Assembly (NCBI GenBank): GCA_001897855.1
Contig: MKUO01000023.1
Coordinates: 124,001 to 188,000 of the forward strand
From: Bacteroidetes bacterium 43-93
GTDB taxonomy: Bacteria > Bacteroidota > Bacteroidia > Chitinophagales > Chitinophagaceae
DNA length: 64,000 nucleotides
Reading direction: 5' to 3'
Shown here: positions 26,771-35,374 of the stretch, piece by piece
Position numbering within the stretch: the first letter of the stretch is position 1
Layout: the number at the start of each line of letters is the position of its first letter
Program-made: the position numbers and the translations under genes
Notes under the pieces: model-generated
What the model was told of the DNA's origin: nothing
What the model saw: only the letters and a program-made list of their open reading frames with translations
The model's database searches: none

Positions 26771-26803
26771 AAAATCGGGCTTTGCGCCCGAGGTGCAAAA
26801 GTA
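26771..26803 (-). promoter_or_regulatory. Distal carB promoter with an immediate leader hairpin
   Basis: Minus strand TACTTTTG at 26796-26803 is a second exact -7 element. The transcript would begin near 26789 with a 6-bp stem (TCGGGC/GCCCGA, 26775-26791) followed by five T residues, a terminator-like structure in the first 25 nt of a leader of about 120 nt. Confidence 0.45.
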
Positions 26804-26900
26804 GGGAAAAAACCGTTACGCTCAACATAGCAAAGCACTAAATAGGATTTTTTCATATCTGGCACCGTTTATGCTTTGGTATGAAAATAAATCCCCCTAA

Positions 26901-27347
26901 ATGGCAAGAAAAGCGACTCTATTTATTATAGCAGTAATACTAGCTTCAGCATTAATATCCTGCGGGAAAAAGGTTGATTGTGAAGATGGCCATCTTTTCG
27001 TGCATGTCCCTGCTGATTCCACCTTATATATAGTTAGCAGCTATCAAAAAGACGGCAGCTTTACACAATCTGTACATGTAGACAGTTTACATAACGGTGG
27101 CACGATCCCAATTTCCACTCAATATGACTGGTTAGTTTTAGCGGTTTCAAAAAACAAAGAATACAAGATCACAAACTATTATTATCAGTCGAAAAGAAAG
27201 AGAGTAGAAGGATCTGCTTTTGTAGGACACGCCTGGCATTGTACCAATGATCTTTACTATACAGTAAATGGTATAGAATACCAGGTAAAGGGAGATACCT
27301 GGCGCGATGACAACGGACAAGGTTATGAAACCATAGAAATAAAATAA
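26901..27347 (+). CDS. Hypothetical lipoprotein
   Basis: 148 aa. Lipoprotein signal (A-L-I-S-C, C21) followed by a beta-rich domain with H-L-F-V-H-V-P and a Y/K-rich middle section. No family recognised. Monocistronic, with a bidirectional terminator 14 bp after its stop. Confidence 0.72.
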   Translation: MARKATLFIIAVILASALISCGKKVDCEDGHLFVHVPADSTLYIVSSYQKDGSFTQSVHVDSLHNGGTIPISTQYDWLVLAVSKNKEYKITNYYYQSKRKRVEGSAFVGHAWHCTNDLYYTVNGIEYQVKGDTWRDDNGQGYETIEIK

Positions 27348-27361
27348 TAAACGCTAATGCA

Positions 27362-27390
27362 AAACACCCGGCAATAGTTACCGGGCGTTT
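27362..27390. terminator. Bidirectional terminator between convergent lipoprotein genes
   Basis: Ten-base-pair stem (AAACACCCGG with CCGGGCGTTT, one mismatch or wobble) around a 9-nt loop, between genes ending at 27347 (plus) and 27413 (minus). Confidence 0.75.
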
Positions 27391-27412
27391 CTTAACCTAT
27401 CATGAAAATTCT

Positions 27413-28165
27413 TTAGTTGGTGATCTTAGCAGCGAGGCTGATCTCGTCGTTTGTTTTTAATTCGTATAGCGCAGTACCACCCTCAATCATAGCTACCATC
27501 AGGTTATCAATGATGATGACATCATAGAATGTATTGCCTGCGAGTTGCTTTAATAACTTAGGCTGTATAGGGTTGCTGATATCATATACATTCAACCCGT
27601 TGGCACCATTACATACATAGAGTCTGTTATCTTTCATGCCCAAACCCCAGGGGCTTTCCATATTTACTGTAGTGCGGAGCAATGGCTGCATAATATATTT
27701 TACATCATACACCATCAGTGCATTGTTGGTACCACCGCAACGGCTGCCGCTACGCACAGTGACATACGCCAGTGAATCATTGGCTACTACGGGGTCACAG
27801 GCGCGCACGTGTTGTGCCTGCCCCAGCTTATCAGGGTGTGCAGGATCTGTTAATGAATACACATACATGGCAGTACTGGAGCCAATGAATAATTTGTCTT
27901 TGTAACTGTAGATGGTCTCGATGCTAAAACCTACATCTATAGTACCTTTTAATTGCGGGTGCGCGGTATTGGCCATACTGTAGGTATAGAGCTTGCTATC
28001 ATCTACCACGTAGAGATAATCCATAGCCGTAGTGAAACGGGCCAGTGAACCACCCTGGCCGGTATTGCTTGTGGATGTAGTTTTGTTTCCTGAAGAGGTG
28101 TCTGTTTTATCGCAGGAGGCAAACAATACAGCACCGGATATTATTAAGTAAAATAGCTTTTTCAT
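27413..28165 (-). CDS. LVIVD-repeat lipoprotein
   Basis: 250 aa. Lipobox F-A-S-C (C18), S/T/N-rich linker, then repeated strands of the LVIVD type: L-Y-T-Y-S-M-A-N-T-A-H-P, M-Y-V-Y-S-L-T-D-P-A-H-P, L-M-V-Y-D-V, L-N-V-Y-D-I-S-N-P-I-Q-P. These form a beta-propeller-like surface lipoprotein; function unknown. Paired with a second LVIVD gene 24 nt upstream. Confidence 0.82.
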   Translation of the reverse strand: MKKLFYLIISGAVLFASCDKTDTSSGNKTTSTSNTGQGGSLARFTTAMDYLYVVDDSKLYTYSMANTAHPQLKGTIDVGFSIETIYSYKDKLFIGSSTAMYVYSLTDPAHPDKLGQAQHVRACDPVVANDSLAYVTVRSGSRCGGTNNALMVYDVKYIMQPLLRTTVNMESPWGLGMKDNRLYVCNGANGLNVYDISNPIQPKLLKQLAGNTFYDVIIIDNLMVAMIEGGTALYELKTNDEISLAAKITN

Positions 28166-28189
28166 TAGTTTGGTTTTTTGCGGTTTTAA

Positions 28190-28750
28190 TTATCTGCTGC
28201 ATTGCGGATAGTTCAATGTTTTTTGTTCCCATCCTACAACAGTTCCTTTAGATCTGTCTACACATTCGTAATAGCCGGTGCCCGGCGGAAAGTTCTGATC
28301 TACCATGTGAAATACGCTGCTGATGCGATCGAGCAGTTTGATATCTTTTACATTGCTGATGTCGAGCACTACCAGGTCGTTCAGGTTGTTGGTGTACATC
28401 ACATTGTCCTTAATTGCCATCTCCTGCGCACCCAATACGTTAATAAAAGCCAGCTTTTGCGGGTTGGCAGGCTGCTTTACATCTATTACATGAATGCCTT
28501 TGCCTACTTCTACCTGGTAGAGGGTATCTCCCTTTATATATATCTTGCCACCTTTATCGATAGTGCGTGGGTCTGATGACTTGATGATAGCAGCGGAAGA
28601 GTCCTTATTATATACAGGCGCCCATCCATCTACCTCGGCAGGTGGATTGGGTTTCGGATCCACGTGATGACGCTTTCGGTAAGGATCGCAGGACGAGAGG
28701 ATGATTGTACCCAGTAACAGGGTACAAAACAGAAGGTTATTTGGTCTCAT
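28190..28750 (-). CDS. LVIVD-repeat lipoprotein, short
   Basis: 186 aa. Lipobox L-S-S-C (C21), proline-rich linker, then LVIVD repeats (I-H-V-I-D-V-K-Q-P-A-N-P and L-V-V-L-D-I-S-N-V). Only about three repeats are present, fewer than in the adjacent gene. First gene of the two-gene unit; the 270 bp between it and mreB is AT-rich without another gene. Confidence 0.8.
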   Translation of the reverse strand: MRPNNLLFCTLLLGTIILSSCDPYRKRHHVDPKPNPPAEVDGWAPVYNKDSSAAIIKSSDPRTIDKGGKIYIKGDTLYQVEVGKGIHVIDVKQPANPQKLAFINVLGAQEMAIKDNVMYTNNLNDLVVLDISNVKDIKLLDRISSVFHMVDQNFPPGTGYYECVDRSKGTVVGWEQKTLNYPQCSR

Positions 28751-29023
28751 ATCAGATTTTTTGAAATTCAGGATCTATATAAAAAATGGTAATTAATGCC
28801 GAAACAAATTCCGTGCTAAACTGTAACACATTCAGAAAATTCTTCAAGAAAAAATTCCGGGCAATATATTATGTAATAGATAATATTTAGGCGATTTGAA
28901 CTTTGAGTTACAATTCAATTATCTTTACCAAATCGCTGAAATTTTTACGTTTTTGCTTAAAAACGGGGTAATTTTCCGCAACTTTGCCATCATTTTATAC
29001 AAAAAGCAGCCGAAGGAGCATAT

Positions 29024-30046
29024 ATGGGATTGTTTAGTTTTTTAACTCAAGAAATTGCAATTGACCTGGGTACAGCGAATACCCTTATTATACATAACGA
29101 CCAGGTAGTGGTGGACGAGCCATCTATCGTTGCTACCGACCGTATGACGAGTAAGATCGTTGCGGTGGGTAAAAAAGCGATGATGATGCACGAAAAAACC
29201 CACGAAAACCTGAAAACAATCCGACCGTTAAAAGACGGTGTAATTGCAGACTTCAACGCGGCTGAAGGTATGCTGAGGGAAATGATCAAAATGGTGTATC
29301 CAAAGAAGCCATTGTTCCCGCCAAGCTGGAAGATGGTTATATGCATACCATCGAGCATTACCGAAGTAGAAAAACGTGCGGTACGCGACTCTGCAGAACA
29401 GGCAGGCGCGAAGGAAGTATATATGATACATGAGCCAATGGCTGCTGCATTGGGTATAGGTATAGATGTAGAAGAGCCAACCGGTAACATGATCATTGAT
29501 ATAGGCGGTGGTACAACAGGCATCTCTGTAATAGCACTGGCAGGTATTGTATGCGACCAGTCTATACGTATTGCAGGTGATGAATTCACAGCAGACATTA
29601 TGGAAGCGATGCGCCGCTATCATAGCTTAATGATAGGTGAGCGTACTGCGGAACAAATAAAAATACAAGTAGGCTCTGCGCTGAAAGAACTGGACACTCC
29701 GCCGGATGATATAGCTGTTAACGGACGCGACCTGGTAACGGGTATTCCTAAACAGATCATGGTATCTTACCAGGAAGTAGCAGAAGCACTTGATAAATCT
29801 ATCTTCAAAATAGAAGAAGCTATATTAAAGGCGCTGGAAAGCACACCGCCGGAACTGGCTGCGGATATTTATCGCCGCGGGCTGTACCTGACAGGTGGTG
29901 GCGCATTGCTGCGCGGCCTTGATAAGCGTATCTCCCATAAGATCAAACTACCGGTTCATGTAGCAGACGATCCTCTGCGCGCGGTAGTGCGTGGTACAGG
30001 TATGGCGCTGAAGAACATTGCCAAGATGCCGTTTTTAATGAAATAG
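29024..30046 (+). CDS. mreB: Rod-shape determining protein MreB
   Basis: 340 aa. Actin-fold phosphate loops: I-D-L-G-T-A-N-T near 14 and I-D-I-G-G-G-T-T near 160, R-A-V-R-D-S near 120, and the adenosine loop L-T-G-G-G-A-L-L near 290. Forms membrane-associated filaments that direct lateral cell-wall synthesis. Unusual for this window, it has a clear Shine-Dalgarno (AAGGAG, about 6 nt before the ATG) and a longer leader. mreC and mreD follow. Confidence 0.97.
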   Translation: MGLFSFLTQEIAIDLGTANTLIIHNDQVVVDEPSIVATDRMTSKIVAVGKKAMMMHEKTHENLKTIRPLKDGVIADFNAAEGMLREMIKMVYPKKPLFPPSWKMVICIPSSITEVEKRAVRDSAEQAGAKEVYMIHEPMAAALGIGIDVEEPTGNMIIDIGGGTTGISVIALAGIVCDQSIRIAGDEFTADIMEAMRRYHSLMIGERTAEQIKIQVGSALKELDTPPDDIAVNGRDLVTGIPKQIMVSYQEVAEALDKSIFKIEEAILKALESTPPELAADIYRRGLYLTGGGALLRGLDKRISHKIKLPVHVADDPLRAVVRGTGMALKNIAKMPFLMK

Positions 30047-30059
30047 TTTTTTTGTCTGG

Positions 30060-30121
30060 AATTGGGAATCGGGAATTTGTAATTTGGTATTATCACGGTT
30101 ACAGAGTCCCCATTCCCAATT
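30060..30121. repeat. Inverted repeat in the mreB-mreC gap
   Basis: AATTGGGAAT at 30060-30069 is the exact reverse complement of 30112-30121, bracketing an AT-rich loop with further GGGAATTTG-like copies. It may be a weak terminator or a dispersed intergenic element. Confidence 0.5.
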
Positions 30122-30139
30122 ACTAATTTGTAAAAAGAG

Positions 30140-30994
30140 GTGCGCAATTTTATTCTATTCATCCGCAGGTTTTTTAATCTGATCCTTTTCCTGGGACTGG
30201 AGATAGTGTGTATTGTGCTGATAGCGCGTACCAATAATATGCAGGGCAATGATGTGATGAGCAGCGCTAATACCGTGGTAGGCCTGATGTACCAGAAGCA
30301 GAACGATGTGGTATATTATTTTGGCCTGCGCCGCATGAATGACAGCCTTATCAATGAAAATGCCTTCCTGCGTCAGCGACTTGCCAAATACAATATGTAT
30401 GATACGCTGAAGGATAGCGCAGTACACCAGGTTGTTCAGCAAAAAGATTCAAGTCATGTAGTAAAATATGCAGACTACACATACAGAACCGCTAAGGTGG
30501 TGAACAATTCCGTAAGCGCAGCCAACAACTATGTAACCATTAATCGCGGTAGCGCCGATGGCATAGGCAAGGGCATGGCCGTGATATCAGGTAGTGGTAT
30601 CGTAGGAAAAGTGGAACATGTATCCGCACACTTTGCCAGTGTGCTATCTGTGCTGAGCGTAAAACAAAAAGTGAGCGCTAAAATAAAAGATGGCACCACA
30701 GGGTATGTAGAATGGGAAGGCAACCGACCGGATGTGTTGTTGATGAAGGATATACCACAGCAAGTGAAGGTGAAGAAAGGTGATTCTATATACACTACCA
30801 GCTATTCCTTCTTCCCACAGGATGTGCTGATAGGTACAGTGTATGAGATAGCTTTGATAAAAAAGAACAGCCTGCTGCTATTGCGTTTGCGACCAAGTAC
30901 CAACTTCCGCAACCTGCAGTATGTGTACGTGGTTGAAAATAAAATGCTTGGTGAACGCCAGCAACTTGAGGACTCTGTAAAAGCTAAGAAATGA
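30140..30994 (+). CDS. mreC: Rod-shape determining protein MreC
   Basis: 284 aa, GTG start. One membrane span at about 10-29, a coiled-coil-like segment (about 62-80), then the periplasmic beta domain with the Y-V-T-I-N-R-G-S-A-D-G-I-G-K-G-M-A-V and G-I-V-G-K-V motifs. Periplasmic scaffold of the elongasome. Its TGA overlaps the mreD ATG (ATGA). Confidence 0.94.
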   Translation: MRNFILFIRRFFNLILFLGLEIVCIVLIARTNNMQGNDVMSSANTVVGLMYQKQNDVVYYFGLRRMNDSLINENAFLRQRLAKYNMYDTLKDSAVHQVVQQKDSSHVVKYADYTYRTAKVVNNSVSAANNYVTINRGSADGIGKGMAVISGSGIVGKVEHVSAHFASVLSVLSVKQKVSAKIKDGTTGYVEWEGNRPDVLLMKDIPQQVKVKKGDSIYTTSYSFFPQDVLIGTVYEIALIKKNSLLLLRLRPSTNFRNLQYVYVVENKMLGERQQLEDSVKAKK

Positions 30995-31536
30995 GCACAT
31001 TTGTAAAGAACCTTTTACGTTTTTGCATCATTATGGCGCTGCAGGTGCTTATCCTTAACAAGATAACACTGCGGTGGTGGAGTCAGCCTGCCGGTTTCCC
31101 GGTATTCATACCTTATGTGTATCCATTGTTCCTGTTGCTGCTGCCTTTTGAAGTACCAGTTTGGGGTCTGCTGATCATTGGCTTCCTTACGGGGCTAACG
31201 ATGGACTCTTTTGCCAACACAGCAGGCATACATGCCTGTGCCACCGTGCTGGTAGCCTACCTGCGCACCAATGTGCTGAATGCGTTGATGCCAAAGAACC
31301 TGTCTGAGTATCCTAATCAAAGCCCCGGGGTGAAGAATATGGGCTGGATGCCCTTCCTGGTATATAGTTCGTTCCTGATATTGTTACACCACACGGTGTA
31401 TTTCTCCATAGAACTGTGGAGCTTCGTAAACATTGGATACCTGCTGCTGAAGATCATTGCATCTACGCTTACATCTATGCTGTTTATCGTTGCATACCTG
31501 TTGCTGTTTACCAGGCAGGTGAACGCCCGTTCATAA
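30991..31536 (+). CDS. mreD: Rod-shape determining protein MreD
   Basis: 181 aa. Five or six hydrophobic helices, with the family-like G-F-L-T-G-L-T-M-D-S-F near 71. Integral membrane part of the elongasome. Identity rests on position after mreBC as much as on sequence. Overlaps mreC by 4 bp. Confidence 0.9.
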   Translation: MSTFVKNLLRFCIIMALQVLILNKITLRWWSQPAGFPVFIPYVYPLFLLLLPFEVPVWGLLIIGFLTGLTMDSFANTAGIHACATVLVAYLRTNVLNALMPKNLSEYPNQSPGVKNMGWMPFLVYSSFLILLHHTVYFSIELWSFVNIGYLLLKIIASTLTSMLFIVAYLLLFTRQVNARS

Positions 31537-31580
31537 ATAATAAAATTGTAATCGGCTCAATAATGATGTAGCTTAGTTGT

Positions 31581-32375
31581 GTGAGTATACGCACAACCAT
31601 ATTGCTACCTGTTTTGCTGCTTGCATTCCATTGCAATGCACAAACACAAAAAGACTTAGCAAAATTTACCGCTGAGCCGAGGCATATCGTATCTCTTTCT
31701 GAAGATTATTGTACTACAGCGCCTGATACCAGTTTTATAGAATGGTTGCGGGAAACGAACGTGCAACGGAAGCATCTGCCAGCAGATGTGGCGGCCGTGC
31801 AAAAAGCAGCACCATTTTCCGGTGGTAAAGAGATCATTGTTGTGTACAGACCTACCGCCTTGCCGCATATAACATTGGATAGCAATACCATTGTGCGACA
31901 TAACAGGGACCTGTATGGCTACTGGCGGGCAATAACCATAAGAACCGTTACCTATAAAGATTCCTGCTCACTTGCAGATAGCAGCGTTCATCGTACATCG
32001 AATACATTAAGTGAAAGTAAAACCGATGACATTGTTGCTGTATTTACAGAAGATATCATGAAGCTGTTTTTAAAAGAAGCGGATAAAAAGAAATTCCAGG
32101 TGCTTGTCGACAGTAAGTATGAAGTTGTCAACAAACGCTACCTGCTGCAATACAAAGCTTTGAAATCCGGGGCTAACATTTCTTTGATAGGCATGGACAA
32201 AGAAGGCAGGCTTATTATCAATGCGTATTCCATGATAGAAAGAAGAGCGCAGAAAGAATACATTAGTTATGAAACAACGATGCAGCAACTGGTGTTTGAA
32301 AAGCTGCGGGTTGGACAATTGCGCTACGATAAAGAAAAGAAAGATTTCCAGGGACCGAAACACGGATCTTTTTAG
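31581..32375 (+). CDS. Hypothetical secreted protein
   Basis: 264 aa from a GTG start, chosen because a clean signal peptide (1-20, C-N-A-Q) follows. The mature part is charged, with D-K-E-G-R-L-I-I-N-A-Y and K-K-D-F-Q-G-P-K-H at the end. No family recognised. It lies 44 nt after mreD and could be read through from mreBCD. Confidence 0.7.
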   Translation: MSIRTTILLPVLLLAFHCNAQTQKDLAKFTAEPRHIVSLSEDYCTTAPDTSFIEWLRETNVQRKHLPADVAAVQKAAPFSGGKEIIVVYRPTALPHITLDSNTIVRHNRDLYGYWRAITIRTVTYKDSCSLADSSVHRTSNTLSESKTDDIVAVFTEDIMKLFLKEADKKKFQVLVDSKYEVVNKRYLLQYKALKSGANISLIGMDKEGRLIINAYSMIERRAQKEYISYETTMQQLVFEKLRVGQLRYDKEKKDFQGPKHGSF

Positions 32376-32434
32376 CTATTGACAATTAACTGTTTTATAA
32401 AACAATAGAACATTTAGTTTGCTATCTTCATACA

Positions 32435-33637
32435 ATGGCTTTGGGAAGTTATACTATCATCATTATCCTAAGTACCGTAGTAATACTGAGTTATATATTC
32501 AGTCTCATCAGCAGGAAAACCAATATACCTTCGGTGCTGCTATTGATAGCATCTGGTATTGCTTTAAAAGAACTGATGCCTATACAATGGCATTATGAAG
32601 CGGTGGTGAATAAGCTGGTGAAGATATTGGGCGCTATCGGTCTTATCATGATCGTGCTGGAAGCAGCGCTGGACTTAAAGATCAATCGTGGCAAGATCAA
32701 ATTGATACGCAATTCTTTTTCTTCTGCCCTGTTTATTTTTCTTATTTCTGCATTTGGCATTGGCTTGCTAATTATGCAACAATTGGGCGTTCCGTTAGAG
32801 AATGCGTTTATCTATGCTGTACCGCTCAGCATCATCAGCAGCTCTGTAGCGATCCCTAGTGCAGAACGATTGCCTGAAGAGAAGAGGGAATTCGTTATTT
32901 ATGAATCATCGTTCTCTGATATACTGGGTATACTGTTATTCAATTACCTGCTGATGGATGACGTGCTTAGCCTGAAGGCAGTTGGGGTATTTTTTGGTAA
33001 TGTAGGACTTGCCATTATTATATCTATCATCGCTTCACTTTTGCTGATCTACACGCTTACACAAAGCAAAACCAATATCCGTTTCTTCCTGGTGTTTGCT
33101 ATACTGGCGCTCATCTATTCCCTTGGCGAACAAATCCATCTCCCTTCATTGTTAATCGTATTGGTGTTTGGATTGGTATTCAACAATAATGAGCTGATAT
33201 TAAGGGGACGATTAAAAACATTTCTGCACAATGAAAATATTGAAGGCATCTTATCGTTCCTGAAATCTATTACTGCAGAGACATCTTTTTTGTTACGCAC
33301 CTTCTTCTTTATACTCTTCGGTTATACAATAGATCTGCGATTGCTGATAAGACAGGAAGTATGGCAAACAGGAAGCATGATTGTACTGATATTATTTGCA
33401 GTCCGTTTCCTGTATCTGCGGTTTATTCTGAAATCAAATTTGTTTCCTGAACTATTCCTGATGCCAAGGGGATTGATCACTATATTATTGCTCTATAGCA
33501 TACCGGCATCTAAAAGCCTCGGCAATTTTAATGCAGGTATCCTCTTTTTTGTAGTGGTAGTAACCAGCCTGCTGATGATGTTGGGATTACTCTTCTATAA
33601 AGACAATAAAAAGGAGTTGCTGGAAAAAGAGATCTGA
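32435..33637 (+). CDS. Cation:proton antiporter, CPA1-like
   Basis: 400 aa with 11-12 hydrophobic segments. Features of the Na+/H+ exchanger family: N-I-P-S-V-L-L-L-I-A-S-G-I near 30, E-A-A-L-D-L near 77, E-S-S-F-S-D-I-L near 157 where the ion-binding acidic pair is expected, and R-G-L-I-T-I near 345. Inner-membrane ion exchanger; the cation is not predictable. Short for the family, with no C-terminal regulatory domain. Confidence 0.88.
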   Translation: MALGSYTIIIILSTVVILSYIFSLISRKTNIPSVLLLIASGIALKELMPIQWHYEAVVNKLVKILGAIGLIMIVLEAALDLKINRGKIKLIRNSFSSALFIFLISAFGIGLLIMQQLGVPLENAFIYAVPLSIISSSVAIPSAERLPEEKREFVIYESSFSDILGILLFNYLLMDDVLSLKAVGVFFGNVGLAIIISIIASLLLIYTLTQSKTNIRFFLVFAILALIYSLGEQIHLPSLLIVLVFGLVFNNNELILRGRLKTFLHNENIEGILSFLKSITAETSFLLRTFFFILFGYTIDLRLLIRQEVWQTGSMIVLILFAVRFLYLRFILKSNLFPELFLMPRGLITILLLYSIPASKSLGNFNAGILFFVVVVTSLLMMLGLLFYKDNKKELLEKEI

Positions 33638-33691
33638 TCTATTTACCCGGGAACACATTGCATAAGACAACTAAATATCGATCGCCGAATC

Positions 33692-34189
33692 TTAATTTAT
33701 ATACTTAGAAACTTTGCTCCAATTTGGATCCCGTTCAATGACATACTCAAATTCACGAACAAATTTTCTAGACTTTATATTCTTTGATAGATAGTTATTA
33801 ACAGCTTTAGGATCTTTTAGATAAATATAGATATCAAGAAAGCCATTGTAATAAATATGTCCTATATACTGAATTCGGTCGACCTTTTCCAATTTCACAA
33901 TAAGGCTATCTTCTAAATTATTAGCGATTGCGCTTTCTTCACCTTTCGGCAATTTGTTCTCAAATAAGTGCCCTTCATCCAACGCGATTGAAATCTTAAG
34001 ACACCAAGGATAGACTATTTTCTCTTTAAAATTCTTATAAGACATATCAAGACTTCCCACCGAGAGTAATTCGCCATTGTTTGAAGTAGCTTGTACTACG
34101 GAGAAGCTAGGTGTTCTCGTTTGAGCATTGATTTTGGAAAGACCAGAAAAGAGAAACAATAAAAAAAATAATCTCAGTATCCTTTTCAC
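33692..34189 (-). CDS. Hypothetical secreted protein, possibly DUF695-like
   Basis: 165 aa. Signal peptide (1-22, I-N-A-Q). The segment P-W-C-L-K-I-S-I-A-L, N-N-L-E-D-S-L and the end F-E-Y-V-I-E-R-D-P-N-W resemble the DUF695 pattern, but this is by eye only. Much more AT-rich than the flanking genes. Its start is 7 nt before the GT4 stop on the same strand (7-nt gap). Confidence 0.65.
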   Translation of the reverse strand: MKRILRLFFLLFLFSGLSKINAQTRTPSFSVVQATSNNGELLSVGSLDMSYKNFKEKIVYPWCLKISIALDEGHLFENKLPKGEESAIANNLEDSLIVKLEKVDRIQYIGHIYYNGFLDIYIYLKDPKAVNNYLSKNIKSRKFVREFEYVIERDPNWSKVSKYIN

Positions 34190-34195
34190 AGATTT

Positions 34196-35320
34196 CTACT
34201 TTACACATTTCATAAGGCAGTTCCACAGCCGCTCGGCAGATTGATCCCAACTGAATTTTTTCACCTGCTGCTGTGCATTGGCTATAAGTTTGCTGCGGAG
34301 CATTTCATCCTTATATATCTGTTCCATTTTATCAGCAATATCCTGCACATCGGTAGGATCTACCAACAAACCCGCATCGCCCGCCACTTCCGGCATAGAG
34401 GATGTATTACTTACGATAGCAGGTACGTTACACTCCAACGCCTCGAGGATAGGAATACCAAAGCCTTCGAATAAGGATGGGTATACCAATGCATAAGCTC
34501 CACCCATTACGCGGCTCAGCTCGTCAACATTCATGTAGCCTACCCAGTTGACATCTTCTTTAAAAGGCATCTCCTCGCGCATCTTCACCACCTCGTCATA
34601 CTTCCAGGCATAGCGCCCTACTATTACCAGTTTCATATTGCTACGCTGGCGGCGTTTGAACGCTATGAAGGCCTTTAGCAGGTTCACGATATTCTTTCGG
34701 GGATGTAGCGCCCCGGCGAATACAAAATATTCACAACCATCGGCATACTGCCTTTTCACCGCTTCGCGGTCTTGCCAGCTCAATGGTTTATATTCATTAT
34801 GCGCACCATTGTACACCACATCTATCTTGTCCTCAGGTATATGGTACTGCTTGCTGATATCTTCTTTTGAGTAAGTAGATACTGTTGCTATGCGGGTAGC
34901 CTTTTTTGCAAAACGGGGTGAATAATACCTCCAATACATTTTATGGCTTTTTACAAAATGTTCCGGGTAATGCTCAAATGCCAGGTCATGTATTACCAGG
35001 CAGGTAGGCACCTTAGTACTTAGCGACATATAACCATCGGGTGACAGGAACACATCTGCTTTGTACTTCCGCAACATGGCAGGTATGCGCCATTCGAACC
35101 ACAGATAGAATAAAACTGGGTGTCTTGCCGGCGGAGATACTACAACAGGCGTTACATTAGAGGCGAAGACAAAAGAAGGATCATAGGGGCGATCGAAAAA
35201 GAAAATAAATTCATGCTCGGGATGGTTGCGTACCATTCGCTCCAGTGTCTGGTGTGTAAACCAGCCTATGCCTTCGAGTTTTCCTTTTAATAAAAGCCTA
35301 GTATTGACCGCTATGCGCAT
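34196..35320 (-). CDS. GT4-family glycosyltransferase
   Basis: 374 aa from the ATG at 35320. N-terminal Rossmann half with N-T-R-L-L-L and G-I-G-W-F, central H-D-L-A-F-E-H-Y-P-E-H-F, and the GT4 donor site: A-G-A-L-H-P-R-K-N-I, P-S-L-F-E-G-F-G-I-P-I-L-E-A-L (the E-x7-E pair), and S-S-M-P-E-V-A-G-D-A-G. Retaining transfer from a nucleotide sugar. Divergent from a flippase, so probably part of surface polysaccharide assembly. The frame is open further upstream but overlaps the flippase and does not look coding. Confidence 0.92.
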   Translation of the reverse strand: MRIAVNTRLLLKGKLEGIGWFTHQTLERMVRNHPEHEFIFFFDRPYDPSFVFASNVTPVVVSPPARHPVLFYLWFEWRIPAMLRKYKADVFLSPDGYMSLSTKVPTCLVIHDLAFEHYPEHFVKSHKMYWRYYSPRFAKKATRIATVSTYSKEDISKQYHIPEDKIDVVYNGAHNEYKPLSWQDREAVKRQYADGCEYFVFAGALHPRKNIVNLLKAFIAFKRRQRSNMKLVIVGRYAWKYDEVVKMREEMPFKEDVNWVGYMNVDELSRVMGGAYALVYPSLFEGFGIPILEALECNVPAIVSNTSSMPEVAGDAGLLVDPTDVQDIADKMEQIYKDEMLRSKLIANAQQQVKKFSWDQSAERLWNCLMKCVK

Positions 35321-35329
35321 TGCTGGCGA

Positions 35330-35337
35330 CAAAAATA
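35330..35337 (-). promoter_or_regulatory. -7 element for the GT4 gene
   Basis: Minus strand reads TATTTTTG, exact TAnnTTTG, 9 nt before the ATG at 35320; this also fixes the start. Confidence 0.58.
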
Positions 35338-35374
35338 TAATTTTACCCCTCAATAGCGTTATTAATTTAGCTGA

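Noticed and set aside
28661-28670. Other CACGTG hexamers as parS (also near 27807 and 41955)
   Set aside because: They lack the GTT/AAC flanks required for a parS site.
29047-29623. Minus-strand ORFs within mreB
   Set aside because: Shadow frames of a highly conserved gene.
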